Assembly: GCA_017529865.1 (NCBI GenBank)
Contig: JAFXNA010000050.1
Coordinates: 1 to 64,000, forward strand
Direction of reading: 5' to 3'
Origin: Bacteroidaceae bacterium
GTDB lineage: Bacteria > Bacteroidota > Bacteroidia > Bacteroidales > Bacteroidaceae
Length of the DNA stretch: 64,000 bases
Position 1 is the first letter of the stretch; the number at the start of each line of letters is the position of its first letter. This document shows positions 45,790 to 55,795 of this stretch, one piece after another. Both the position numbers and the translations under genes were made by a program. The notes under the pieces were generated by a model that was not told the origin of the DNA, did not search any database, and saw only the letters and a list, made by a program, of their open reading frames with translations.

Positions 45790-48183
45790 ATGAAAACGAT
45801 TTACAGTAAATTGGCAGTTTTGGTAGCTGCAATGATGATGTCAATGGCAATGACTGCCAAGACATACGATGTGAGTGGAAAAGTGATTGATGAACAGGGC
45901 GAGCCTATCGCGTTTGTGAATGTGGTGTTGCTGTCGATGCCCGACTCTGCTTTCGTTCAGGGAGCAGTGACAGATGCTCAGGGTGCGTTCCGCATTGTGA
46001 CCGATAAGAACGACGGATTGCTACGACTCACCGGTATAGGATATGAAACAGTCTATATCAAAGCCGCTAGCGGATTGACCATCCGCATGAGGGAGGATAC
46101 GCAACTGCTTGGCGAAGTCACTGTAAAGAGTACACTGCCCAAGACATTCGTGAAGGGTGATGCTATGCGAACTACAGTCGATGGAACCATCCTCGAAAAA
46201 GCAGGAACGGCAGGCGATGCGCTGTCGAAAATCCCTTCTGTCGAATCTGAGCGCGATGGCAGTGTGAAGGTTCTCGGTCGTGGTGATGCCGAAGTGTATA
46301 TCAACGGTCGAAAGGTGATAGACCAAAAGGAACTGGGACGCTTGCGTGCCGATCAGATTCAGTATGTCGATGTGGTGCAGAACTCAGGTGCACGCTATGC
46401 CGCATCAACCAAAGCCGTGGTGCGCATCACTTTGAAGAAGGCGCAGGGCGATGGCCTTAGCTTCCAGGAAGATGTATTGGGGTATTATCAGTATGGAATC
46501 ACACTTCAGAATATCCTCGACCTTAATTACCGTAAAGGTGGACTCGACATCACTGCCTCTTTCTTGGCAGGTCATTACGGCCACAGTAAGTCGCTGCAAG
46601 AAGATGCGATTCTCTACTACGTCGGTCCTGACCGCTACGACAGTTATTCCACACAGGATGCCAAGCAAGTCTCGAAGACTGTATCGCCGCAGTTGCAGGT
46701 TAACTACATGCTCAACGACAACCACAGTTTCGGTGCCTATTATAAGTTTGACCGTAATCCCGATGATGACTTCACCGACAAGTTCCTCACCGACAACTAT
46801 GTCAACGGTATCCCGACCGAGCATTCCGAGAGTGACGTCAGACAACAGGAACAGTCGAGCAAGCATATCTTCAATGCATATTATAATGGAAAAGTGCAGA
46901 ACCTGAGCATCGATTTGAATGTTGACGGACTCTTCGACGACACCAAGGCACCAGGTAGTACCACAGAAACAACCCGTGTGCCAGGCGGCGCAGCTGCAGC
47001 AACTCCTCGTTCTATCAATAGCAATACTCTTAGCGCCAACAATTTCTGGGCATCGAAACTCATCTTCGGCTATCCCGTTTTGAAAGGAAATCTTTCCATT
47101 GGAGGCGAATACTCCCACAATCACCGCACCGATGCCTACGGTTTCATGTCTACCGATGCCGTGCCTGTTAAGGCTACCGATACCGAGATCAATGAGTCGT
47201 CAGCTGCTGCCTTCATGGAGTACGGTCGTATGATCGGTTCTGTTTATGCTCAAGTAGGTCTGCGCTATGAGCACTTAAAGAACGATTACTTCAACTTCGG
47301 TGTACGTGAGGATGAGGTCTGCCGAAACTACGGTGATTGGTTCCCTACGGTTGTCATTTCCGCACCGATCAAGAATGTACAGCTCTCGCTCTCCTATCGT
47401 CGTGATATCGAGCGTCCACATTACAGTAGCCTCACCAGCTCCACCATTTACATCAACCGTTACACCTATCAGAGTGGCAACCCATATCTCAAGCCGACCT
47501 ATACTCATAGCCTCGTGCTCAATGCCGCTTACAAGTGGTTGAGTCTCAGCGTCGACTATGCACGTATCACTGATTCCGAAACCATGTCCACCGAGCCATA
47601 TCCAGGCTCAGCAGACCCACTTATCAGTCTCGTGCGACCCATCAACACCAGTGAGGACTACAACCGACTCACCATCGTGCCTACCGTGCGCCCAACTATC
47701 AACTTTAAACTCTCAACTTTCAACATTACATGGCATCCTACATGGACCGCATACGCTATCTTCCAGAACTACAAGACCCCGACAGCCGATGGTTCCATCA
47801 AGACGCTCTCACGTCCTTATTTCCAGATAGCATGGCAGAACGACATCGAGTTACCACACGACTATCGCGTCAACCTCAATGCTCAATGGGCAGCAAAAGG
47901 TGACTACGACAACTTCCGTGTCACTCGTACCCGCTTCAACCTATCTGCAGGTCTGCAGCACGACGTGAATCTTCGCCATCTCGGTATACTTACCCTCGAT
48001 TTCCGTTGCTTCGACCCATTCAATACCAATAAAGTCGAGACCACCATCTATGGCATGCGCGAACTGACCGCTTATAATCCCGCTCGTCGCACCTTCATGG
48101 TCAATCTCACCTGGAAGTTCAACGAGGCTCGCAGTAAGTATCGTGGATCAGGTGCAGGTGAAAAGCAGAAAGCCAGAATGTAA
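45790..48183 (+). CDS. TonB-dependent receptor-like outer membrane protein
   Basis: A 797-residue protein with signal peptide, a carboxypeptidase-regulatory-like domain (~23-105: VSGKVIDEQGEPIAFVNVVLL), a plug-like domain (~115-210, DVVQNSGARY) and a C-terminal barrel of the OMP_b-brl_3 type ending in LTWKFNEARSK. No SusD partner follows, so it is not a typical glycan-uptake pair. Ligand unknown. No clear promoter found in the 183-bp gap upstream. Confidence 0.85.
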   Translation: MKTIYSKLAVLVAAMMMSMAMTAKTYDVSGKVIDEQGEPIAFVNVVLLSMPDSAFVQGAVTDAQGAFRIVTDKNDGLLRLTGIGYETVYIKAASGLTIRMREDTQLLGEVTVKSTLPKTFVKGDAMRTTVDGTILEKAGTAGDALSKIPSVESERDGSVKVLGRGDAEVYINGRKVIDQKELGRLRADQIQYVDVVQNSGARYAASTKAVVRITLKKAQGDGLSFQEDVLGYYQYGITLQNILDLNYRKGGLDITASFLAGHYGHSKSLQEDAILYYVGPDRYDSYSTQDAKQVSKTVSPQLQVNYMLNDNHSFGAYYKFDRNPDDDFTDKFLTDNYVNGIPTEHSESDVRQQEQSSKHIFNAYYNGKVQNLSIDLNVDGLFDDTKAPGSTTETTRVPGGAAAATPRSINSNTLSANNFWASKLIFGYPVLKGNLSIGGEYSHNHRTDAYGFMSTDAVPVKATDTEINESSAAAFMEYGRMIGSVYAQVGLRYEHLKNDYFNFGVREDEVCRNYGDWFPTVVISAPIKNVQLSLSYRRDIERPHYSSLTSSTIYINRYTYQSGNPYLKPTYTHSLVLNAAYKWLSLSVDYARITDSETMSTEPYPGSADPLISLVRPINTSEDYNRLTIVPTVRPTINFKLSTFNITWHPTWTAYAIFQNYKTPTADGSIKTLSRPYFQIAWQNDIELPHDYRVNLNAQWAAKGDYDNFRVTRTRFNLSAGLQHDVNLRHLGILTLDFRCFDPFNTNKVETTIYGMRELTAYNPARRTFMVNLTWKFNEARSKYRGSGAGEKQKARM

Positions 48184-48261
48184 TAGAAGTAGATGCGGAT
48201 GGGCAAAATGCTTGTGTGGGGTCGCTTTGGGGAAGTGAAACGGTGGTTTTGTGGCGTTTTA

Positions 48262-48293
48262 TTTGTCGGTATGAAAAAAAATGTGTAACTTTG
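48262..48293 (+). promoter_or_regulatory. Promoter of glyA
   Basis: TTTG 48262-48265 and TAACTTTG 48286-48293, 20 bp apart; ~100 nt leader. Confidence 0.65.
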
Positions 48294-48305
48294 CGCCCTA
48301 ATTGG

Positions 48306-48339
48306 TTAGAGTTTAGCGGTTAGAGTTTAGCGGTTAGCG
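48306..48339. repeat. Leader repeat, 14 bp x 2.4
   Basis: TTAGAGTTTAGCGG occurs at 48306 and 48320, followed by a partial third copy, in the glyA leader. Confidence 0.85.
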
Positions 48340-48395
48340 AATGAACAAATAAGGAATGAACAAATCAAGTAAATTATAAAACAGTAAATTAGATT

Positions 48396-49676
48396 ATGGA
48401 AAGAGACAACGAGATCTTCTCTTTGATTGAACGCGAACATCAGCGCCAGCAAAAGGGTATTGAGCTGATTGCGTCGGAAAACTTTGTGAGTGACCAAGTG
48501 ATGCAGGCTATGGGTTCATGCCTAACCAATAAGTATGCTGAGGGTTATCCCGGCAAGCGTTATTATGGTGGATGTGAGGTTGTTGACATCGTAGAACAAA
48601 CGGCTATCGACCGCGTCTGCAAGTTGTTTGGTGCCGAATATGCAAACGTACAGCCTCACTCAGGTGCTCAGGCTAATGCTGCTGTGTTGCTGACGGTCTT
48701 GAAACCAGGCGATACGTTCATGGGACTGAATCTCGATCACGGAGGTCACCTCTCACACGGAAGCCATGTAAACACAAGCGGTATTCTTTACAACCCTGTA
48801 GGTTATAACCTCAATCCGGACACTTGTCGTGTGGATTACGACGAAATGGAACGATTGGCACTCGAACATAAGCCAAAGCTTATCATCGGTGGTGGATCGG
48901 CATACAGCCGCGAATGGGACTACGCTCGTATGCGTAAGATTGCTGACGAGGTGGGTGCTCTCCTGATGATTGATATGGCTCATCCTGCCGGACTGATTGC
49001 AGCCGGACTGCTTGACAACCCATTGAAATATGCTCATATCGTAACTTCTACTACTCACAAGACACTCCGCGGTCCTCGTGGTGGTATCATTCTGTTGGGT
49101 AAGGATTTCGATAACCCATGGGGTCTCACCACTCCAAAGGGTGAAGTGAAGAAGATGTCGCAGCTGATTAATTCTGCTGTATTCCCCGGACAGCAAGGCG
49201 GTCCGCTGGAGCATGTCATCGCAGCCAAGGCTGTAGCTTTCGGTGAAGCGCTCACTCCTGAGTTCAAGGTTTATCAGCAGCAGGTGAAGAAGAATGCAGC
49301 TGTATTGGCTCAGGCTTTGATTGATAAGGGATTCTTTATCTGTTCGGGTGGTACCGACAACCACAGTATGTTGGTAGACCTCCGTACGAAGTATCCAGAC
49401 TTGACGGGTAAGGTGGCTGAGAAGGCATTGGTAGCTGCCGATATTACTGCAAACAAGAACATGGTTCCGTTCGACAGCCGCAGTGCATTCCAGACTTCAG
49501 GTATCCGTCTGGGAACACCGGCCATCACTACTCGTGGTGCAAAGGAAGACCTGATGTATGAAATCGCTGACATGATTGAGACTGTACTCAATGCACCGGA
49601 GGACGATAAGGTCATCGCATCGGTTCGCGCTCATGTGAACGACATCATGAAGGACTATCCGATGTTTGCGTGGTAA
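48396..49676 (+). CDS. glyA: Serine hydroxymethyltransferase
   Basis: 426 residues, normal length. N-terminal [17 protein letters not shown]-binding [12 protein letters not shown] (K222) and [13 protein letters not shown] are visible. Interconverts serine and glycine with tetrahydrofolate. Confidence 0.97.
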   Translation: MERDNEIFSLIEREHQRQQKGIELIASENFVSDQVMQAMGSCLTNKYAEGYPGKRYYGGCEVVDIVEQTAIDRVCKLFGAEYANVQPHSGAQANAAVLLTVLKPGDTFMGLNLDHGGHLSHGSHVNTSGILYNPVGYNLNPDTCRVDYDEMERLALEHKPKLIIGGGSAYSREWDYARMRKIADEVGALLMIDMAHPAGLIAAGLLDNPLKYAHIVTSTTHKTLRGPRGGIILLGKDFDNPWGLTTPKGEVKKMSQLINSAVFPGQQGGPLEHVIAAKAVAFGEALTPEFKVYQQQVKKNAAVLAQALIDKGFFICSGGTDNHSMLVDLRTKYPDLTGKVAEKALVAADITANKNMVPFDSRSAFQTSGIRLGTPAITTRGAKEDLMYEIADMIETVLNAPEDDKVIASVRAHVNDIMKDYPMFAW

Positions 49677-49775
49677 GATTAGCTTAGTAGCTTAATAGCT
49701 TAATAGCTTAGTAGCTGATAATGGTTATTGGTTATAGGTTATTGGTTATTGAAAATATTGGTTAATAGGTTTGGA
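49677..49775. repeat. Two adjacent leader-repeat families before rlmN
   Basis: AGCTTAATAGCTTA-type copies (49679-49715) are followed by GGTTATTGGTTATAGG-type copies (49719-49773). Both families occur elsewhere in the window. Confidence 0.8.
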
Positions 49776-49779
49776 AACA

Positions 49780-50787
49780 ATGAGGATATTAGGTATGACA
49801 ACGGCTGAGCTTCAGGAGAAGATCCTGGAGCTTGGTATGCCTAAGTTTACAGCCAAACAGATTGTACAGTGGGTGTATCAGAAGGGTGCGACGTCGTTTG
49901 ACGAGATGACTAATATCTCGAAACGGCATCGCGAACTGCTAGCTGCGAACTTCGTGGTGGGGCGTATGCCTGCTACGGAGGTGCAGACCTCGAAAGACGG
50001 AACGGTGAAATATCTGTTTCCGACGGAGAGTGGACAATCGGTTGAGACTGTATATATCCCCGAGAAAGACCGAGCAACGCTGTGTGTGTCGTCGCAGGTG
50101 GGGTGCAAGATGAACTGTCATTTCTGTCAGACGGGTAAGCAGGGTTTTCAGGGTAACCTGACGACTGCTGACATCCTGAATCAGATTTACTCGATTGAGC
50201 ATCCCGACCAATTGACCAATATCGTGTTCATGGGTCAAGGCGAGCCGTTAGACAACTATGATGCACTGATGAAAGCGATAGCGCTTTTGACCTCTGAGGA
50301 GGGGTGGGCATGGAGTCCACGACGCATCACCGTATCGACGGTAGGTTTGAAGAAGAACCTGAAACGATTTGTGGAAGAGAGCGAGTGTCATCTGGCTGTG
50401 AGCATGCACTTCCCATTTCATGAGACCCGCTTGCAATACATGCCTGCCGAACGTCAGTATGGTATCGAGGAAATCGTGGAACTGCTGAGTCAATACGACT
50501 GGAGCCATCAGCGACGCCTCTCGTTCGAATACACGATGTTTGATGGAGTGAACGACTCGATGATTTTTGCAAAGGAAATCGTTCGACTGCTTAGGAACCT
50601 TGACTGCAGGGTGAACCTGATTCGTTATCATCGTATTCCAGAGGTGGAATTGAACGATACTCCGATGCCGAAGATGACTGCTTTTCGTGATTACCTCACC
50701 AAACATGGTGTGTACACCACGATTCGTACGTCGAGAGGACAGGATATTGAGGCAGCATGTGGAATGCTGATTAGTAAAGATTTATAA
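49780..50787 (+). CDS. rlmN: 23S rRNA/tRNA (adenine-C2)-methyltransferase
   Basis: 335 residues from the ATG at 49780 (a TTG start 3 codons upstream is less likely). Radical SAM motif CKMNCHFCQTG, the QGEPLDNYD block, and the C-terminal catalytic Cys in EAACGML. Methylates A2503 of 23S rRNA and A37 of some tRNAs. Confidence 0.95.
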   Translation: MRILGMTTAELQEKILELGMPKFTAKQIVQWVYQKGATSFDEMTNISKRHRELLAANFVVGRMPATEVQTSKDGTVKYLFPTESGQSVETVYIPEKDRATLCVSSQVGCKMNCHFCQTGKQGFQGNLTTADILNQIYSIEHPDQLTNIVFMGQGEPLDNYDALMKAIALLTSEEGWAWSPRRITVSTVGLKKNLKRFVEESECHLAVSMHFPFHETRLQYMPAERQYGIEEIVELLSQYDWSHQRRLSFEYTMFDGVNDSMIFAKEIVRLLRNLDCRVNLIRYHRIPEVELNDTPMPKMTAFRDYLTKHGVYTTIRTSRGQDIEAACGMLISKDL

Positions 50788-50842
50788 AGTTGAAAGTTGA
50801 TAGTTGAAAGTTTAAAGACAGTGGTGAGTTGAAAGTTGAACA
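50786..50842. repeat. Leader repeat, AAGTTGAAAGTTGATAG family
   Basis: Copies of AGTTGAAAGTTGA with ~10 bp period, followed to 50910 by ACTATAAAC-type copies, fill the 132 bp between rlmN and the DUF4837 gene. The first family recurs at 58973. Confidence 0.8.
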
Positions 50843-50919
50843 AGAAAATTAACTGACTACTATAAACTTAAAAACTGACTATAAACTATAAACAATAAAC
50901 TATAAACTTTTTATTGGAT

Positions 50920-51960
50920 ATGAGACGATTCGTAAATATATTGATGGTGGTGATGGTGGCAGTGATACTTGCCTCCTGTTCTGCCAATCCGGATGTGCCA
51001 AAGCGGAGACATCCTAAGCGTCCGATGCTGGTACCTGCTGCCAGTGGTAACCCATACGAGGTGATGGTGGTGACCGAAGACTCGATGTGGAACGGTTATG
51101 CAGGCAAGGCGTTGCGAGTGGTGCTGAACAAGGATGTGCCGATGTTGCCCCAGCGTGAACCGATGTTTCATGTGAGTCGTATTGCTCCCTCACAATTCAA
51201 TCGCATCACCAACATCTTCCGCAATATCATCATCCTGCAGACCAGCGAATACACGACGAAACCGAAAATCAGTATGGAACGTGACGTGCATTCGTCGCCT
51301 CAGTTGGTGATGACCATCCAAGGACCATCTTCGAATGAACTCTCTGCCTTTATTACCGAGCAGACTCGCGCCATCATCCAGAATCTGACGGCTGAAGAAA
51401 TCAACCGCAATGCGATACTTCTGGAAGATGACTACAATATTGCATTCTACAAGAAGTGTAAGGAAATGTTCGGCTGTGAACTGTGTATTCCGCAGGACTT
51501 GCTGAAGATGAAGGAGGGTAAGGATTTTCTGTGGGCATCGAACGATGGACTGTCGACCATTCAGAATATTGTGATCTACAGCTATCCGTATGTGTCGGAG
51601 AAAGTGTTTACGCATGACAATTTCATCAAGTTGCGCGATAAGTTCATGAAGGAGAACATCCCCGGTGAGCTGCCAGAACAGTATATGACCACCAATCACG
51701 ACTATGTGGAGACTACCGCCAAATCTATCATGGGACGTTATGTGATGGAAGCTCGTGGTTTCTGGGAAATGAAGAACGACATGATGGGTGGACCGTTCGT
51801 CTCTCATTCGTCGGTTGATACAGTCAATAATCGTGTCATTGTGGTGGAAGGATTTGTGTATGCACCCGAAAAGATGAAACGTACGATGATACGTAGACTT
51901 GAAGCGGCATTATATACGTTAAGATTGCCGGAAGGGAAGAGAAAAAAGGCAAAAATGTAA
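50920..51960 (+). CDS. DUF4837 family lipoprotein
   Basis: 346 residues from the ATG at 50920. Lipobox ILASC. The conserved block GNPYEVMVV and the C-terminal MGGPFVSHSSVDTVNNRVIVVEGFVYAP match DUF4837, a Bacteroidetes family of unknown function commonly next to pdxA. Confidence 0.8.
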   Translation: MRRFVNILMVVMVAVILASCSANPDVPKRRHPKRPMLVPAASGNPYEVMVVTEDSMWNGYAGKALRVVLNKDVPMLPQREPMFHVSRIAPSQFNRITNIFRNIIILQTSEYTTKPKISMERDVHSSPQLVMTIQGPSSNELSAFITEQTRAIIQNLTAEEINRNAILLEDDYNIAFYKKCKEMFGCELCIPQDLLKMKEGKDFLWASNDGLSTIQNIVIYSYPYVSEKVFTHDNFIKLRDKFMKENIPGELPEQYMTTNHDYVETTAKSIMGRYVMEARGFWEMKNDMMGGPFVSHSSVDTVNNRVIVVEGFVYAPEKMKRTMIRRLEAALYTLRLPEGKRKKAKM

Positions 51961-51987
51961 AAATTATAAAATGTAAAAACCATATTA

Positions 51988-52018
51988 GTAAATGGTAAAT
52001 GGTTAAATGGTAAATGAG
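51988..52018. repeat. Leader repeat, GTAAATGGTAAATGG family
   Basis: ~7-bp TAAATGG/TTAAATGG copies sit directly before the pdxA start and contain in-frame ATGs, which confuses start choice. Recurs at 61680-61714. Confidence 0.75.
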
Positions 52019-53131
52019 ATGAGAAAGATAAAAGTAGGAATCACACATGGGGATATCAACGGAGTAGGATATGAGATTATCCTGAAAACGTTTGAGAATC
52101 CTGAAATGCTGGAATTGTGTACTCCGATTGTATATGGCTCTCCAAAGACTGCGACGTATCATCGTAAGTCGTTTGAGTGTGCCACCAATTTTATTGTGAA
52201 GAACAGTGCACGCGATGCAGATGACAACTCGCTGAATATCGTCAATTGCTTTGGAGAAGAGGAAATCAAGATTGATTTCGGTAAATCGACACCTGAAGCA
52301 GGACGTGCCGCATTGATTTCTCTTGAGCATGCTTTGGAAGATTATCGCAAAGGTGATATCGATGTGTTGGTGACTGCGCCTATCAACAAGAACAATATCC
52401 AATCGGATAGTTTCCATTTTCCCGGGCACACGGAATATATCGAAGAAAAAGTGGGAGATGGCAATAAGGCCCTGATGATTCTGATGAACGACACCTTGAG
52501 AGTCGCTCTTGCTACCACACATATTCCAATCAGTATGGTTGCAGAATCGATTAACAAGCAAGTAATTGAAGAGAAGTTACGCATCTTGGACCGCACGCTC
52601 AAACGTGATTTTCTGATTGACAATCCACGTATTGCTGTCTTGGCACTTAATCCTCATTGTGGTGATGGAGGAGTGATCGGAACAGAGGAACGTGACATCA
52701 TCACACCGACCATCGATGCGCTGTTTGAAGATGGAATCAAGTGTTTCGGCCCATACGCGGCTGACGGCTTCTTCGGTTCAGGAAACTATACCCATTTCGA
52801 TGCCATTCTTGCTATGTATCACGATCAGGGACTGGCACCCTTCAAGGCATTAGCGATGGACGACGGGGTGAACTTCACAGCAGGTCTGCCCATTGTACGC
52901 ACTTCGCCCGATCATGGTACAGCATACGATATTGCAGGACAAGGAGTTGCGAGCGAGGATTCGTTCCGCAAAGCAATCTATACAGCCATTGATATTGTTC
53001 GTAATCGTCGTACATACGATTCTGCTCATGCTCATCCTTTGAAGAAGCAGTATTATGAAAAGAAGGATGATAGCGACAAGCTGAAACTCGATCAGGTGAC
53101 TGACGATAATGATATGGGAATGGAATTGTAG
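52019..53131 (+). CDS. pdxA: 4-hydroxythreonine-4-phosphate dehydrogenase
   Basis: 370 residues from MRKIKVGITHGDINGVGYEI (start 52019). The upstream ATG at 52007 falls in the leader repeat. Metal-binding histidines are in FPGHTEY and YHDQGLAPFK, and LNPHCGDGG is present. Step of pyridoxal-phosphate synthesis by the DXP-dependent route. Confidence 0.94.
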   Translation: MRKIKVGITHGDINGVGYEIILKTFENPEMLELCTPIVYGSPKTATYHRKSFECATNFIVKNSARDADDNSLNIVNCFGEEEIKIDFGKSTPEAGRAALISLEHALEDYRKGDIDVLVTAPINKNNIQSDSFHFPGHTEYIEEKVGDGNKALMILMNDTLRVALATTHIPISMVAESINKQVIEEKLRILDRTLKRDFLIDNPRIAVLALNPHCGDGGVIGTEERDIITPTIDALFEDGIKCFGPYAADGFFGSGNYTHFDAILAMYHDQGLAPFKALAMDDGVNFTAGLPIVRTSPDHGTAYDIAGQGVASEDSFRKAIYTAIDIVRNRRTYDSAHAHPLKKQYYEKKDDSDKLKLDQVTDDNDMGMEL

Positions 53132-53137
53132 GAGAAA

Positions 53138-54184
53138 GTGAAGAATAAGACTCGAAACATATTTTTTCTCTTTGGTATCGTAGCCATCATCATCATGATT
53201 CTGACGTTCAAGGTCAGTTTCGTGGAGATGTGGAATCATGTCCGTCATGCAGGATACTGGATATTTGCAGTGTTGGGCATGTGGGTCTTGTTGTATTTCA
53301 TGAATGCCTGGACTTGGCGCATCATCATCAAGGGAAGCGGTGATTGTCCGGTTCCCTTCTGGAAGCTCTATAAGATTACCATCACGGGGTTTGCGCTGAA
53401 CTACGCGACTCCAGCCGGATTGATGGGTGGCGAACCCTACAAGATTATGGAACTGACTCCATACGTAGGTCGCGAACGTGCAACATCATCGGTGTTGCTG
53501 TTTGCTATGACACATATCTTCGCCCATTTCTGGTATTGGCTCACTGCAGTTGTTCTCTATGTGCTTTTCGTACCGATTGATACACGTATGGCTATCATCC
53601 TGCCTCTCATTGCACTTTTTGCATTGGGTGGCATTTATTTGTTTGTAAGAGGTTATAAACGAGGGATGGTCGTGGGTATCATCAAGTTCCTGAGTAAGCT
53701 GCCTGGTTGCAAGAACTGGGGAAAACGCTTTTTAGAGGCACATGAAGAAGAACTGCGAAACATAGACAGTCAGATTGCTCAGTTGCAAGGCCAGAACAAG
53801 CGGAGTTTCTATGGCTCTTTCTGTCTGGAATATGTAGGTCGGGCGTTGCAGTCGTTCGAAATCTTCTTTATGTTACGTTTGGTGAACGTACAGGGAACGA
53901 TGCCACAGTTGTTTATGTATTCGTTTATCATCCTTGCATTTACCTCATTGTTCGCCAACCTGCTGTTCTTCATGCCATTACAGTTGGGCGGACGTGAGGG
54001 CGGTTTTGCAATGTCGACCGTTCAGATGAAGATGACAGGTGCTGCAGGAGTGTTATTGACGTTGAAGGAAGCTATGACGATAGCCGTATTCATCTCTATC
54101 ATCTGCAGATTGCGAGAGTTGATATGGACATGTATCGGAATGCTGTTGATGAAGGTGGGGACGAAAGTGAAGAGTGAAAAGTGA
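53138..54184 (+). CDS. LPG-synthase-TM / YbhN-like flippase-type membrane protein
   Basis: A 348-residue polytopic protein (about eight helices) starting with GTG at 53138 after GGAG. The NYATPAGLMGGEPYKI motif and the later LQLGGREGGF belong to the UPF0104/LPG_synthase_TM family, which includes lipid flippases and the integral domain of MprF. The catalytic aminoacyl domain is absent. Next to a putative inositol-lipid locus it may move the lipid between leaflets, an inference from context. Ends in GTGAAGAGTGAAAAGTGA-type repeat. Confidence 0.8.
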   Translation: MKNKTRNIFFLFGIVAIIIMILTFKVSFVEMWNHVRHAGYWIFAVLGMWVLLYFMNAWTWRIIIKGSGDCPVPFWKLYKITITGFALNYATPAGLMGGEPYKIMELTPYVGRERATSSVLLFAMTHIFAHFWYWLTAVVLYVLFVPIDTRMAIILPLIALFALGGIYLFVRGYKRGMVVGIIKFLSKLPGCKNWGKRFLEAHEEELRNIDSQIAQLQGQNKRSFYGSFCLEYVGRALQSFEIFFMLRLVNVQGTMPQLFMYSFIILAFTSLFANLLFFMPLQLGGREGGFAMSTVQMKMTGAAGVLLTLKEAMTIAVFISIICRLRELIWTCIGMLLMKVGTKVKSEK

Positions 54185-54195
54185 AAAATGAAGGA

Positions 54196-54894
54196 ATGAA
54201 ATATGGGATATTAGCAGCAGGAGAAGGGTCAAGATTGGCTCAAGAGGGAATCGAGCTTCCCAAGCCTTTAGTGACACTGAATGGTGAGGCGATGATAGAT
54301 CGTCTCATTCGCATCTTCTGTGCTAATGATGCCGATGAGATTGTCATTATCACGAATGACCTGACACCTCTTACCCAACAACATATCCGACAGTTGCAAC
54401 AAAAGGATTCGCGTATCCAACTTATCGTTAAAACCACACCCAGTTCAATGCATAGTTTCTACGAACTGCATGCTGCGTTGGGAACAGGTAAGTTCTGTCT
54501 GACGACCGTCGATACGATATTTCGCGAAGATGAGTTCCAGGAGTACATACGCATGTTCAAGGAGATGGAGGGAGATGGTCTGCTGGCTGTGACTGATTTT
54601 GTGGACGATGAAAAACCTTTGTATATCGCTGCTGATGAGCAGATGCAGATTACAGGGTTTTATGATGAACCGCGTGAGGATACAAACTATATCTCCGGCG
54701 GGATTTATGGTTTGACCGATACGGCATTTTCTACCCTCGAACGATGTATCAATGAAGGAATGTCGCGCATGCGTAATTTCCAGCGTCAGATGGTCTGTGA
54801 CGGGTTGAAACTGCAAGCCTATCGGTTTACGAAGATACTCGATGTGGACCATGCGGCCGATATCAAAAAGGCGGAGGACTTTCTGAAAAAGTGA
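54196..54894 (+). CDS. Sugar/inositol-phosphate nucleotidyltransferase
   Basis: 232 residues from MKYGILAAGEGSRLA (ATG at 54196; a GTG at 54181 overlapping the previous stop is possible). NTP-transferase fold: AAGEGSRL, KPLVTLNG, metal-binding TTVDT and SGGIYG. In an operon with a CDP-alcohol phosphatidyltransferase and inositol-phosphate synthase, CTP:inositol-phosphate cytidylyltransferase is the best guess, as in the archaeal IPCT enzymes. Not demonstrable from sequence alone. Confidence 0.75.
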   Translation: MKYGILAAGEGSRLAQEGIELPKPLVTLNGEAMIDRLIRIFCANDADEIVIITNDLTPLTQQHIRQLQQKDSRIQLIVKTTPSSMHSFYELHAALGTGKFCLTTVDTIFREDEFQEYIRMFKEMEGDGLLAVTDFVDDEKPLYIAADEQMQITGFYDEPREDTNYISGGIYGLTDTAFSTLERCINEGMSRMRNFQRQMVCDGLKLQAYRFTKILDVDHAADIKKAEDFLKK

Positions 54895-54925
54895 AGAGTG
54901 AAAAGTGAAGAGTGAAAAGTGAAAA
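54893..54925. repeat. Leader repeat, GTGAAGAGTGAAAAG family
   Basis: Repeated GTGAAGAGTGAAAAGTGAA directly before the ATP-grasp start. Same family at 54165-54190, in the YgiQ start region, and within codons of the HAD gene (57445-57490). Confidence 0.8.
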
Positions 54926-55795
54926 ATGAAAAGTATCGTCGGAATCTATAGAGCCAGTCAGTTTTCTCCGAATATGGAGGACAGCGATGCAGCCATCCTG
55001 AATGCTGTAGCCGACCGATTGCGTCAGTCAGGGTATGAGGTGACATGTGTGCGTGAAGAGCGACTTGTCAAGACCGATGTGGAAGCTGCTGATGTCGTTC
55101 TCACAATGGGACGATTGACGAGTACAATAAACCTCCTGCAAGAGGTAGAATCCGAAAGGGTGAAGGTCATCAATTCCCCTATCGCAATTCGCCATTGCGA
55201 ACGGAAGCGATTCACGCAGATACTGATGGACGAAGATGTGCCATTTGCTCAGAGTCGAGTGTTCCAATCGTCCGACAACATTACATGGGACTTGTTCCCG
55301 TGTTGGTTGAAAAAAGGGGAGGGGTATGCCGAAGTGGCCGAAGATGTAGTTTATGTACGGAATGCAGATGAATTGGCGGTTCAGGTCGATCGTATGCGCC
55401 GACGAGGCATCGCTACGTTAGTGGTATCGCAACACTTGGAAGGAGACCTCATCAAGTTCTATGGAGTAGCCCCTCTCTGTCCTACGGACATCTCCCCCGA
55501 GGGGGAGGTTGGAAAAGGAGCTGGGTTCTTCTCGTGGAGTTATGCATCCGATAGACCTGACAAGTTTGGCAACAACCCCACCAACCATCAGACACAAGGG
55601 TACCGTTTCTCAGAGCAAGCGCTACAAGAAATCAGCAACCACGCAGCTACCGTGATAGGTTTGGATGTGTACGGAGGCGATTGTGTGGTCAGTGACAATG
55701 GAACGATTCAATTGATAGATATAAATGATTGGCCAAGTTTCTCTCGGTGTAGGGAACAGGCGGCCGAAAAGATTATCAGGTTAATAGGTTATTAG
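54926..55795 (+). CDS. ATP-grasp family protein with REP-encoded insertion
   Basis: 289 residues. An N-terminal pre-ATP-grasp region is followed by ATP-grasp elements: PCWLKKGEGYAEV, LVVSQHLEGDLIKFYGV, then VYGGDCVV and IQLIDINDWPSFSRC (metal-binding D and N). The IDINDWPSF end resembles RimK/Ddl and the ITPK-like inositol-phosphate kinases. Residues ~182-199 (APLCPTDISPEGEVGKGA) are encoded by a GC-rich REP-like palindrome and interrupt the conserved GDLIKFYGV-FFSW segment. Substrate unknown; lies between the nucleotidyltransferase and phosphatidyltransferase. Confidence 0.75.
   Translation: MKSIVGIYRASQFSPNMEDSDAAILNAVADRLRQSGYEVTCVREERLVKTDVEAADVVLTMGRLTSTINLLQEVESERVKVINSPIAIRHCERKRFTQILMDEDVPFAQSRVFQSSDNITWDLFPCWLKKGEGYAEVAEDVVYVRNADELAVQVDRMRRRGIATLVVSQHLEGDLIKFYGVAPLCPTDISPEGEVGKGAGFFSWSYASDRPDKFGNNPTNHQTQGYRFSEQALQEISNHAATVIGLDVYGGDCVVSDNGTIQLIDINDWPSFSRCREQAAEKIIRLIGY
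55469..55526. repeat. GC-rich REP-like palindrome (copy 3), inside the ATP-grasp gene
   Basis: GCCCCTCTCTGTCC, then TCTCCCCCGAGGGGGAGG, then TTGGAAAAGGAGCTGGG. Strong stem CTCCCCC/GGGGGAG. About 54 nt, so the reading frame is kept. Confidence 0.8.

Noticed and set aside
45790..48183. Polysaccharide utilisation locus (SusC/SusD pair)
   Set aside because: The receptor has no SusD-like partner and belongs to a different barrel family.
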